From Phycisphaeraceae bacterium (GTDB lineage Bacteria > Planctomycetota > Phycisphaerae > Phycisphaerales > Phycisphaeraceae), in NCBI GenBank assembly GCA_020848195.1, contig JADLAP010000305.1:1-46395 (forward strand): a stretch of DNA of 46,395 nt, given 5' to 3'. The position numbers and the translations under genes are program-made. The notes beneath the pieces were generated by a model. The model saw only the letters and a list, made by a program, of their open reading frames with translations, was not told the origin of the DNA and searched no databases. This document shows, piece after piece, positions 25,006-32,439 of the stretch (positions are counted from its first letter, which is position 1; each line of letters opens with the position of its first letter).

Positions 25006-26846
25006 AAAAAATTTTACTCATTCTTGTGCTGTGCAGCACGTCAGCACTCGCGCAAATTGCTAACCATCATTACCCGCGTATCGGCGCTTTTCAGTTTGGC
25101 AGTGGGACACCATGGTGGCACGCGCGCTTCGATCTCATAAATACCGGACAAACTTCAACAGGTTTTGCGGCGGCGGTGAAAGCGCTCAATCCTGATTGCA
25201 TCATTTTACCGACGCGCGATTGGAACGCCGGGCCGTTCAGTTATGGCTATGACATACCGAACGAGTGGAAAACAAAACACGCGGACGGGAGTTTTATTTC
25301 GCTTTATACTGAATCAGATTTCTACATGGATTTGACGGACTATTGTCCGCTTGGTACTACAACGAGTTTTGCAGGTCTACGATACAATGAAGCTCTGGCC
25401 GCTTGGCATGTGGGCTTGGTGAATATGAGCTACTACGATGGGCTTGCTACTGATGGCCTTTGGAATAGTCCCAACAGCGCAAACAATGACATCGACCTTG
25501 ATCGTAATGGGCTGAACGATTACAATGAAGGCGGCAAGGGGGGCAGCTGGGTTGACGATCAAATTGAAAGTGGCCTGAATGAAATCCTTGCGCGCGCACG
25601 CGCATTGATTGGCAGCAACAAAGTGATTTTAGTAAATAGCGGGGGCATGCACACTTATGGCTGGACAAACACGAATGGGATGTTGAAAGAACATTCGGTT
25701 TTTTTCTACTCACTCGGCGACGTGACCTATAACGTGGACACGTATCTTGATTTCATAGCAACCGCGCCGACACCTCATGTCATGCTCATTGACGGCGAAG
25801 ATAACGTAAACATGCCTAACCATGTTGAAGGGCGACCGGAAAAAAATTACGCGCAGATGCGTTTCTGGCTTGGATTCACTTTAATGGGCGACGGCTATTT
25901 TTCTTTCAGCCCAGATGAGCAGCACATGTACACGCTTTGGTATGACGAATTTAATCTTGATCTAGGCTATCCCAAAAACGCCGCGAATAAATTCCGCACT
26001 GGCGCCGGTGGCGAAGGCGGGTTGTATGCCCGGTTTTTCGACCGCGGCGTTGTAATTTTTAACGGCACGGGCACAAATCAAACCGTCAGCGATGCGAACT
26101 TACAGGCGCTGTCCGGCTATGCCGGGCCGTACTATCATTTTCGCGGCGGGCAAGACCCGACTGTGAACAACGGCCAGCAATTTTCCAGCGAATCGGTTGC
26201 CGGTGCAACTGCAACCATCGCGGGAAATGTTGGGTCGGTGTATGGTACAAGCTTAATCCTACTTACGGAACCTGATACGGTGATTGCAGACGTGATTGTT
26301 GACAATTGGAGGCATGGCACAAGTCCAGGCAGCGACTCGGCGAGGTTTTACGGCACATGGACGGGCTTGCCACGCGATGGCGATGAGTCGGGGGGTGATT
26401 ACTACTCGTTGCGAGATCGATTCTTCGAGGACCCGGGCGATCCTGCCACGCTTTACGGCTATGCCTACACTGCCGCCGGCAGCGGTGCGGACAGCGTTGT
26501 ATTTCGCCCGACATTTGGGCTTTCCGGATATTATCGCGTTTACGAGTGGCATGGCTGGCTTGGTGCTTCGGAAAGCGCAGTGACCGAAGGCACGAACGTA
26601 CCATACAAGATCTACTACAATGGCGGCACGGAAACCGTGACCGTCAACCAGTCTACCAATTTCGGCGCGTGGAATTATCTTGGCCGCTATGCCTTCGCGG
26701 CCGGGAGCAGCAACAACATTCGCGTGAGTGACGCAGCCAACGGTTCGGTCATGGCCGACGCCGTGCGTTTCGTTTACGATGGCGCGAGTAGTACGCCGGA
26801 CGTGACGCCGCCGGCCGCGCCGCAAGGTTTTAGAGTGACCCAATGA
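25002..26846 (+). CDS. Exported glycoside hydrolase-like protein with golvesin-type domain
   Basis: 614 aa, signal peptide cut at SALA|Q. Residues ~25-350 look like a TIM-barrel of the putative GHL15 type: RIGAFQFGSGTPWWHARFDL, LNPDCIILPTRDWN, YYDGLATDGLWN, then VMLIDGEDNVNMPNHVEG. Acidic residues in DGLATD and IDGED are candidate catalytic or binding positions. Residues ~480-595 match a golvesin/Xly-type carbohydrate-binding domain (GYYRVYEWHGWLG, VPYKIYYNGGTETV, SVMADAVRFVY). The C-terminal stub TPPAAPQGFRVTQ parallels the gene before. Predicted to cleave or bind a surface polysaccharide. Confidence 0.65.
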   Translation: MKKILLILVLCSTSALAQIANHHYPRIGAFQFGSGTPWWHARFDLINTGQTSTGFAAAVKALNPDCIILPTRDWNAGPFSYGYDIPNEWKTKHADGSFISLYTESDFYMDLTDYCPLGTTTSFAGLRYNEALAAWHVGLVNMSYYDGLATDGLWNSPNSANNDIDLDRNGLNDYNEGGKGGSWVDDQIESGLNEILARARALIGSNKVILVNSGGMHTYGWTNTNGMLKEHSVFFYSLGDVTYNVDTYLDFIATAPTPHVMLIDGEDNVNMPNHVEGRPEKNYAQMRFWLGFTLMGDGYFSFSPDEQHMYTLWYDEFNLDLGYPKNAANKFRTGAGGEGGLYARFFDRGVVIFNGTGTNQTVSDANLQALSGYAGPYYHFRGGQDPTVNNGQQFSSESVAGATATIAGNVGSVYGTSLILLTEPDTVIADVIVDNWRHGTSPGSDSARFYGTWTGLPRDGDESGGDYYSLRDRFFEDPGDPATLYGYAYTAAGSGADSVVFRPTFGLSGYYRVYEWHGWLGASESAVTEGTNVPYKIYYNGGTETVTVNQSTNFGAWNYLGRYAFAAGSSNNIRVSDAANGSVMADAVRFVYDGASSTPDVTPPAAPQGFRVTQ

Positions 26847-27124
26847 ATCAACTTGAACTTTTAATCATTGCCGTAGTTATTCGAGTGGTAGGCGATTTCC
26901 ACGACGGCATAAGCGCACGCGGTCCGGGGGTGAGTTGGTGGTATTGGCATGGCGTGAACTGGCTGCGGCGAGACCTAATAATTGCTTGGATAGTTTTTCA
27001 ATTCCTGGGCTGGCCGTGGCAATCATTCGACCGCCTGGCCGATTGGGTTTTGGTGGCAGCTTTAAATATTATCATTCACCGTGTGCTGTATCTGTTGGGA
27101 ACAATGACTCATAAAGAAAGGTGA
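26843..27124 (+). CDS. Small multi-spanning membrane protein
   Basis: 93 aa with hydrophobic segments near residues 4-17, 44-58 and 66-85, many Trp residues (SWWYWHGVNWLRRD) and a charged C-terminus (THKER). It lies at the end of the exported cassette, coupled by ATGA to the previous gene and overlapping the next. Size and position would suit a holin or spanin-like lysis factor or a phage-phage exclusion protein. Not recognised. Confidence 0.6.
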   Translation: MNQLELLIIAVVIRVVGDFHDGISARGPGVSWWYWHGVNWLRRDLIIAWIVFQFLGWPWQSFDRLADWVLVAALNIIIHRVLYLLGTMTHKER

Positions 27125-27129
27125 TGACC

Positions 27130-27870
27130 ATGAAAAGAGTTTTTTTGCTGTGGCTGATTCCGGTCGCGCTACTTGCGCCGGCCGTAAATGCGCAAATCAA
27201 ATTGGAAATTACCAGTCCGCGCTATTCTGAATTTGCACAAGGCGGGGTGTCGGGGCTATACATGCTTCAGAATAATTTCGGCGATTTCTCAGTTGAGTGG
27301 GGACTGGCCCGGCTTGACGCCGGCGCGGTGCAGTCAACGAGTTTTTCCAATCCACGTTTATCAGTTGCGCTTGAGATTGAAAAAACCAAGCTTGAATATT
27401 TCGTGTATGTCCCGATTACCCGCTACTCAAACCAGGCGCGTTTCTTCGGGATGCTCGGCGACCCCGAAGATTTTCAAGCCTTCGCCAGCGATGCCGTGAG
27501 TTTGGGCGGCGGGATATCGCGTCAATTCGATATTGAAAACGAAATCATATTAGGGTATGACATAAAGCTCATGCCAATGATTGCGCTGAAAAGAACAACA
27601 TTGGCAGACAGACTGGAAATAGTTATCCCCTACAATTTTTCGGTGATAGATGTTTACGGGGCTTTTTCTATGGGAGCGGCGCTTGGTGGAAACTATTTTT
27701 TAACGGAAACTCGCCAGAGCTTCAACGATAACATCTTGGCGCAATTCAAAGCGCTGGCCGGGTACACATTCGGCCGGGTTGCTGTTCAGTGTTTTGTCAA
27801 GTTGCCGGTCGATAAAACCACAGATCGCATTTTAAGAAACACTCTCGGCTTATCCATCGCCTATAAGTGA
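27130..27870 (+). CDS. Outer-membrane beta-barrel-like protein
   Basis: 246 aa from the ATG at 27130, which has aaagaaagg at a better distance than the GTG at 27121 or ATG at 27124. Signal peptide cut at AVNA|Q. The mature part alternates hydrophobic and polar residues in strands (FSVEWGLARLD, KLEYFVYVPITRY, AVSLGGGISRQF, ALAGYTFGRVAVQCFVKLPV, LGLSIAYK), as in small bacterial barrels. Phage-encoded barrels such as Lom-type proteins can alter the host surface; that role is inferred. Last gene before the main terminator. Confidence 0.65.
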   Translation: MKRVFLLWLIPVALLAPAVNAQIKLEITSPRYSEFAQGGVSGLYMLQNNFGDFSVEWGLARLDAGAVQSTSFSNPRLSVALEIEKTKLEYFVYVPITRYSNQARFFGMLGDPEDFQAFASDAVSLGGGISRQFDIENEIILGYDIKLMPMIALKRTTLADRLEIVIPYNFSVIDVYGAFSMGAALGGNYFLTETRQSFNDNILAQFKALAGYTFGRVAVQCFVKLPVDKTTDRILRNTLGLSIAYK

Positions 27871-27896
27871 TCTTCTTCCTTCCCCTACCCCACAGC

Positions 27897-27929
27897 AAAG
27901 CCCGGCGTTTCTCACGCGCTGGGCTTTTT
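27897..27929 (+). terminator. Terminator of the late operon, probably bidirectional
   Basis: Stem aaagcccggcg / cgctgggcttt with loop tttctcacg, followed by TTTTT on the plus strand. The rising arm begins AAAG, so the minus transcript ends in a shorter U tract; the converging methyltransferase gene (stop at 28056) may also use it. The ~125 bp from there to 28055 hold no further gene. Confidence 0.85.
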
Positions 27930-28055
27930 ATTTTGGCTCGGCTTTTTAAAAAATGGCTTTAGGATAACTTTTAATCCGGTTATTTCGCGGCAGGCGTGAC
28001 GCTGACAGTTTTATCGTAGGTTAGGACTCCAAAAATTATCGTCGCTCTACGGGCG

Positions 28056-29540
28056 TTATAGGGCGTTTTTCGGTTTTACCATGCAAATAACGTCCTCCCA
28101 GTCAATTCGCGGGCTTCCCTTCTGTTCAGCCAGACGCCGGAAAAAAGATTTGCGTTCTTTGATCCTTTGCGTTTCTTTGCCGTCAATGGCCATTTGGATC
28201 GCGCCGGATTGAGTAAGCATCGCATGATGCCAGCACACGACTTTAAATCCAACCGACTCGCATAGTTTCGCCCACTGTTGGCTAAACTCGACAATCTTGC
28301 CATTGCGGACGAAACGCTTTGTTACCCAAATGGCATGGCCGCCTGGCTTGAGCGCAAGGAAACATTGCTCCACGATTTCGCGCGCGGCGCTCCAAAAGGT
28401 GGAGCCGGATTTGGCGCCGATTTGTCCGTTACTTGACCCATATTTAAATTCAAAATCTTTTGCCGGTGACTTTAACGAATTTCTTGGATTACCATCAGCA
28501 CGGTTTAAATTTGCTTTATTCCAATCAATGCCAGAAATTCCATTGTTTACACTGTCCTCATACGGCGGGCTGCTCACCGTAATATCGAAACGGCCTTCCG
28601 GCATCGCGCCGAGTTGCGCGGGGGAGTTTCCGTAAGCTTCATTGCTTGTGGCCTTCATGCTTTTGGATATCCGTTCTGCATCGGTATTGTTTTTCAATTC
28701 CCCGCAGCCGCCTTTTGTAAAAAGAAACGGCGGGCTGCTCACCACCGCGTCGAATTGGCCTTCCGGCATCTCGGCAAGCTGCGCGGGGGAGTTGCCGTAG
28801 CCTTGAGAAAATGCCTGCGAGTTCTTTCCGGCCTTGTTACCCGTCAATTTATCGGGATCAATGCCATTGCCGGAACGAATTGAATTTGCATACGGCGGCG
28901 AAGAAATTACGGCATCGAAATTTCCGGCGGGAAGGTTGCCAAGTTGGCCGGCGGTTGAACCATAATCAACATTTATATTTCCAGTTGTATCATGCGGCAT
29001 TTTAAATTTTCTATCTTGTTGCGCGGTTTGATCTTGAAACGGCGGACTCGACACCACGCACTCAACTCGCCCGCGCAAATTTTCCAGCAACCGACGCGAA
29101 TCGCCTTGCAAGATCACCGCGCCGGATAACCCGAATTTGCGCTGCCAAAATTCAAGATTGCCTTCGAAGTGGTGATTGCCTGTTACCTCATCAAACAGAT
29201 TGCCATTTTTTGAGGCGGTTTGCTCAGAGCGCGCCTTGCAAGTTGGGCACAATTTTTCTGGCGTGCAGTCCATGCCATTTGCCAATTCCACGAAATGCGG
29301 CTCTAACTCCTGCCCGACAAATTTTAAGCCCGCCGCCATTGCACCGAACGCCACGCCGCCAATGCCAGCAAACGGATCAAGGCAGGTGTCGCCTTTGTTA
29401 ATCCAGCCATTTTTCAGCGCATGGGTAAAAATTTTTCTCACCAACGCCAAAGAAATTTTTGCCGGATGCGCGAACGCCGGCGGGATCAAAATCCCCGCCC
29501 ATTGCTCGGAATAGCAGTTTTGCCAATTCGATTTTTTCAT
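28056..29540 (-). CDS. DNA methyltransferase with four SPP[FY] motifs (N4-cytosine-like)
   Basis: Predicted SAM-dependent DNA methylase, 494 aa from the ATG at 29540; the ORF track starts 34 codons earlier, in a hairpin region. SAM motif I is LDPFAGIGG near residue 53. A CxxC in LCPTCK follows. The catalytic motif IV appears four times: SSPPF (~164), SSPPY (~213), SSPPF (~268), SSPPY (~323), three of them preceded by YGxSxxQLxxxPxGxFD. A fifth YGSSNGQIG leads into the conserved C-terminal block FWSAAREIVEQC, LKPGGHAIWV. SPP[FY] suggests N4-cytosine methylation. Likely protects phage DNA from restriction. Confidence 0.85.
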   Translation of the reverse strand: MKKSNWQNCYSEQWAGILIPPAFAHPAKISLALVRKIFTHALKNGWINKGDTCLDPFAGIGGVAFGAMAAGLKFVGQELEPHFVELANGMDCTPEKLCPTCKARSEQTASKNGNLFDEVTGNHHFEGNLEFWQRKFGLSGAVILQGDSRRLLENLRGRVECVVSSPPFQDQTAQQDRKFKMPHDTTGNINVDYGSTAGQLGNLPAGNFDAVISSPPYANSIRSGNGIDPDKLTGNKAGKNSQAFSQGYGNSPAQLAEMPEGQFDAVVSSPPFLFTKGGCGELKNNTDAERISKSMKATSNEAYGNSPAQLGAMPEGRFDITVSSPPYEDSVNNGISGIDWNKANLNRADGNPRNSLKSPAKDFEFKYGSSNGQIGAKSGSTFWSAAREIVEQCFLALKPGGHAIWVTKRFVRNGKIVEFSQQWAKLCESVGFKVVCWHHAMLTQSGAIQMAIDGKETQRIKERKSFFRRLAEQKGSPRIDWEDVICMVKPKNAL

Positions 29541-29553
29541 TGTTCGGATGGTT

Positions 29554-29582
29554 AAGCCCCAGGCCGTCACAAGCCCGGGGCT
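29554..29582 (-). other. GC-rich hairpin before the methyltransferase gene
   Basis: On the minus strand agccccgggcttgtgacggc continues to ctggggctt, giving an AGCCCC/GGGGCT stem in the short gap between two genes. There is no T run, so it is a weak terminator at most; it could slow transcription or limit translation of the methylase. Confidence 0.6.
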
Positions 29583-29598
29583 GGAGGTGTAAGGAGGG

Positions 29599-29781
29599 TT
29601 ATTGATTCTCGATGAACTTGCGGCCTTTGGCGGTAATAGCAAGAAACCGGCCTTTTTTCTTGGCCAGACCGCGCGTGATCAATGCGCGACCCTCGCGCAT
29701 TATACCATCTTGCACCTGCGTCCCCCCGCCATTAACGAGAAAACGTAAAACATCTTTAGATTTTTCAGATACTTTTTTCAT
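29599..29781 (-). CDS. Small winged-helix-like protein (60 aa)
   Basis: The ORF track extends to 29898, but the ATG at 29781 has an aggag site at the right distance and does not overlap the nuclease gene, so the protein is MKKVSEKSKDVLRFLVNGGG... with 60 aa. The pattern SKDVLRFL...ALITRGLAKKKGRFLAIT-KGRKFI resembles a compact winged helix-turn-helix with a basic wing. Possible DNA-binding regulator; no target known. Confidence 0.65.
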   Translation of the reverse strand: MKKVSEKSKDVLRFLVNGGGTQVQDGIMREGRALITRGLAKKKGRFLAITAKGRKFIENQ

Positions 29782-29818
29782 AATGCTCCTGTTGGTTTGG
29801 TTACTGTGATTTCCCAGG

Positions 29819-30412
29819 TTATTTTTGGCAATAGTCACAATCACAATCAGGGATTTCCATAGCGTTAAGTGCATTGATAATTTTGAGAGCTTTTTCATTC
29901 ATGCGTTGACCAATTATGTCGGCGCGCTTAAATGAGCGCACTGCAAATTCCATTGTTTCACGACAAACGTAGATGATCATAGCTTCTTTAAAGCCGCCAT
30001 TGTACATGTAGGTTTGTGTTTGAAGAAAGTTCCTTGTTGGGACTTTTATATCGCTCAAGAGTTTTTGAAATTTGATTTCATTGAGGCTTTTTATCTCAAT
30101 CAATTTCATTTGTTCGGTGTGGCCGTCGATGTGACCTTTAAACTTCCCCTCAAATGCTGAGATTTCTTTACCCCTTGATGTGGGGAGTAAAATCTTTTCT
30201 TCAATGAGCCATTGGGCAATGATGTCCTCAAAGTGGTAGCCGAGCCAGCATCTGCCCCTTGTTTGATAATCTGGTTTTGTACCATTGATCATCTCAAGAG
30301 CAAGCTTTCGTGAGCATTCAGCAATTTTTGACATGCTGAGGTAGTTTCGTTTTGTCTCGTAGCGGCACGAAGCTTCAACTCTTTCTTGGAGAATTTGTTT
30401 GATTTCTTTCAT
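29819..30412 (-). CDS. Cas4/RecB-like PD-(D/E)XK nuclease with Cys cluster
   Basis: 197-aa predicted exonuclease. The nuclease core reads GHIDGHTEQMKLIEIKSLN, giving the D...ExK signature, followed by QTQTYMYNGGFKEAMIIY (motif QxxxY). One Cys near the N-terminus (KIAECSRKLA) and three at the C-terminus (CDCDYC) match the split Cys ligands that hold a 4Fe-4S cluster in Cas4 and AddB nucleases. It starts in an ATGA overlap with the gene before it. Likely acts in phage recombination with the annealing-type protein at 35510-36589; no CRISPR array or other cas gene is seen. Confidence 0.8.
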   Translation of the reverse strand: MKEIKQILQERVEASCRYETKRNYLSMSKIAECSRKLALEMINGTKPDYQTRGRCWLGYHFEDIIAQWLIEEKILLPTSRGKEISAFEGKFKGHIDGHTEQMKLIEIKSLNEIKFQKLLSDIKVPTRNFLQTQTYMYNGGFKEAMIIYVCRETMEFAVRSFKRADIIGQRMNEKALKIINALNAMEIPDCDCDYCQK

Positions 30413-30846
30413 GGGTGCGTTATAATTATTTCATGGTTTTCACGGAACGCCTTGTAAGCATCCGTGGCTTCTTTCCGGTGCTTCTGTGATGAAAGCAATC
30501 CCATCCAGGGGGCGCCGTATTTGCACATGTGCAAAATCGACCCGGCGAAATCACCGTGCTTGAAGTCAGCGGTAATGACGCGCTCACCGGAAAACATGGG
30601 TGAGCGTTCAAAAAAAAGCGCATAGTCCAACCGCAATGGCTTTTCTGCCGCCGCGATGAGACTTTCTGCCTCGCGCCAAACTTCAGTTGCATCGGACTTC
30701 ACAATCATCACCATCTCGCGCAAAAGTTCGTGATAGCGGTTTGGATTCTCCGCAACCCTGGCGTTTCGCATGGTGATCACAAATTTGTGATTTGGCCACG
30801 TGAGCATGATGGCAACGACTTGGTGTTTGGTGATTTCGTTTTTCAT
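30409..30846 (-). CDS. Hypothetical protein in the replication/recombination operon
   Basis: 145 aa, unrecognised. It opens with a possible beta segment (HKFVITMRNARVAENPNRYH) and has a region ITADFKHGDFAGSILHMCKY with a conserved-looking Asp, Lys, His set, then a helical C-terminus. It sits between the DUF1064-like and Cas4-like nucleases and is coupled to the latter (ATGA), so a DNA-processing role is plausible but unproven. A gaagaa Shine-Dalgarno-like site precedes the ATG. Confidence 0.65.
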   Translation of the reverse strand: MKNEITKHQVVAIMLTWPNHKFVITMRNARVAENPNRYHELLREMVMIVKSDATEVWREAESLIAAAEKPLRLDYALFFERSPMFSGERVITADFKHGDFAGSILHMCKYGAPWMGLLSSQKHRKEATDAYKAFRENHEIIITHP

Positions 30847-30849
30847 TCT

Positions 30850-31185
30850 TCAAAAAGTTTCGTACTCCCATCCCGTTTTATTTTTTTTTACCGCAGTAAA
30901 GCGAAATGGGTACATCTCGGCCGCAATCTTAATCTTCACTCGTGCATCATCTTGCCAATGTCCTTTAACTTCATGTAATTCGATTTCACCATTGGCGAGC
31001 ATGACAGAAAAATCCGGCGTATAAAAAGTATTATCGGCAAGACGAAATTTTAGTCCTTCAAATCTGAACCAAGCCAGCTCTCCGGCGCGCTTACGAATTT
31101 CCAAGTGGTCACTATAGGCTTGTTCGGTACGATTCATCTCACCGATCTTTAAGCGACCAAGCGCTTGTATCTGTTTGAGCATCAT
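30850..31185 (-). CDS. DUF1064-type nuclease-like protein
   Basis: 111 aa. The sequence NRTEQAYSDHLEIRKRAGEL, FEGLKFRLADNTFYTPDFSVML, GEIELHEVKGHW, KIKIAAEMYPF is the DUF1064 pattern. YTPDF and HEVKG supply the D and ExK of a PD-(D/E)XK nuclease, and such phage proteins are proposed Holliday-junction or branch endonucleases. Starts in an overlap with the preceding stop. Function in branch resolution is inferred from the family. Confidence 0.8.
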   Translation of the reverse strand: MMLKQIQALGRLKIGEMNRTEQAYSDHLEIRKRAGELAWFRFEGLKFRLADNTFYTPDFSVMLANGEIELHEVKGHWQDDARVKIKIAAEMYPFRFTAVKKNKTGWEYETF

Positions 31186-31520
31186 TCTTCCAGCATATCC
31201 TTTTGCATTTCATCGGCGCGGAGCGTACGGTTTTCAATTTCTTCGCCGGTGTCCAGTCGCGTTACGACGATGCGGTTTTTATTCCAATCAGTTTTTGACG
31301 AAACATCAACGTTGCGCATTTCCTTGCCGGCATTCGCTTTGTCGGCCAGCAAGTTTGTCTCTGCATCGAGAAGCGCAATCTCGCCCTTCATCTGCTTATT
31401 GAGACTCGCAAGGGCATCTTTCTTGCGAGAAATCTCTGTGAGATTAACAGAAATTTTCCGTCGCATTTCGATAATTTCATCAGTCGTAAATTCGACTTCG
31501 AGGTAACGGGTTTGGTTCAT
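31182..31520 (-). CDS. Coiled-coil hypothetical protein (112 aa)
   Basis: The track ORF starts at 31610, inside a perfect inverted repeat. The ATG at 31520 with aggag upstream is the likely start, giving MNQTRYLEVEFTTDEIIEMR... with 112 aa. Residues ~15-60 are a strong coiled coil (MRRKISVNLTEISRKKDALA, NKQMKGEIALLDAETNLLA). The rest contains RIVVTRLDTGEEIENRTL, a small beta unit. No family recognised. Coupled to the DUF1064-like gene. Confidence 0.7.
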   Translation of the reverse strand: MNQTRYLEVEFTTDEIIEMRRKISVNLTEISRKKDALASLNKQMKGEIALLDAETNLLADKANAGKEMRNVDVSSKTDWNKNRIVVTRLDTGEEIENRTLRADEMQKDMLEE

Positions 31521-31556
31521 AACTCTCCTTTTGTGGTAAAGATGTTCATTTAAAAA

Positions 31557-31619
31557 TTTCCGCGTGACCAGGTTCGCCGCCAGGCGGTGGGGATATTGCG
31601 CCGGCTGCACACGCGGAAA
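31557..31619 (-). other. Structured leader: 10-bp inverted repeat with inner hairpin
   Basis: Perfect arms tttccgcgtg (31557-31566) and cacgcggaaa (31610-31619) enclose an inner ccgccaggcgg hairpin. Read on the minus strand the outer stem is followed by ATTTTTAAAT, so it could be a terminator or attenuator between the 70-aa gene and the 112-aa gene. Confidence 0.65.
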
Positions 31620-31622
31620 GAA

Positions 31623-31838
31623 TTATCCTTCGACATTCAAAACAAATTCCGTCTTGTAACATACTGGACTTGGCACCCTTGAAAATTTGTCGAGCTTTTT
31701 CTCAAGGGTAATAGCTTTGCGTTCGGCCTCGGCGGCTGATTTCGCAAAAACATGATATTCGTGCTTTGTAGTATCATCAGATTTCCCAGAACCGATTATA
31801 CTACGCCAAACTTCCATCGGAAATTTTGATTTTCTCAT
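31623..31838 (-). CDS. Small hypothetical protein (71 aa)
   Basis: The track ORF begins at 31919 inside the upstream gene; the ATG at 31838 with ggag upstream is preferred: MRKSKFPMEVWRSIIGSGKS.... A single small alpha/beta unit is visible (HEYHVFAKSAAEAERKAITL, YKTEFVLNVEG), the kind of fold seen in small phage proteins whose role is not known. It follows the 198-aa gene closely. Confidence 0.6.
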   Translation of the reverse strand: MRKSKFPMEVWRSIIGSGKSDDTTKHEYHVFAKSAAEAERKAITLEKKLDKFSRVPSPVCYKTEFVLNVEG

Positions 31839-31842
31839 TTTT

Positions 31843-32439
31843 TTAATTCTCCAATTTCGGCAACATCTCCCGAAGTGACTGCCAATCCTCAGGCCGTATC
31901 GTTTCAACCGATGCGGCAATCAATTTTTTCCCCGTGTTCAATTCCTTCGCGCGCGCCGGCGCCTCAAGCAGAAATGTTTTCATTTCCGTTTGCATACTTG
32001 ACTCATACGACTTCTTGAATTGGGCCCGGACGGCTGACGGGTTTTCGCGGTTGTAAATCTCAGTTCCGAATTTGTTGAAATAGCGCACAAGTCCGGGCTG
32101 ATTCCGTTCTCGCAATTTTTCGCAGATTATCTTGCATGATGTCTCGCCAAGACCCGGCATGTAGAAATTTTCAATCAGTTCCCCGATCAAATTGAAAGCC
32201 CCGTCCGCGTCCAAGAACCCCATCGCCTTTGCTGCCGCCTGCTCTATGGCTGACAAGAATGCCCACGGCGTTTCATGACTGTGGGCCACCGCTTGACACG
32301 CCTTGATAAAAGTTTGATCGTCCAAGTAATTCAATTCCATTTTCAAGGCCGCTTGACCAATATCGCCTGGAAGTTTCAAGCTTGGATGCGCCGCCGCAAT
32401 CAGCGCCATTCCCCGCGAAAAAATTTTATCACTGGGCAT
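31843..32439 (-). CDS. Probable replication partner protein (198 aa)
   Basis: Mostly helical 198-aa protein that starts inside the end of the initiator gene (11-bp overlap), so the two are made together. Visible segments: MALIAAAHPSLKLPGDIGQA, WAFLSAIEQAAAKAMGFL, ARAKELNTGKKLIAASVETI. In lambda-like phages the gene after the initiator O encodes helicase loader P; by position this may be the loader or an equivalent, but it has no Walker motif and no clear family match. Confidence 0.55.
   Translation of the reverse strand: MPSDKIFSRGMALIAAAHPSLKLPGDIGQAALKMELNYLDDQTFIKACQAVAHSHETPWAFLSAIEQAAAKAMGFLDADGAFNLIGELIENFYMPGLGETSCKIICEKLRERNQPGLVRYFNKFGTEIYNRENPSAVRAQFKKSYESSMQTEMKTFLLEAPARAKELNTGKKLIAASVETIRPEDWQSLREMLPKLEN

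Noticed and set aside
30409-30412. Possible type I-like CRISPR locus around the Cas4-like gene
   Set aside because: No repeat-spacer array and no other cas gene anywhere in the window; the Cas4-like protein stands in a recombination operon.
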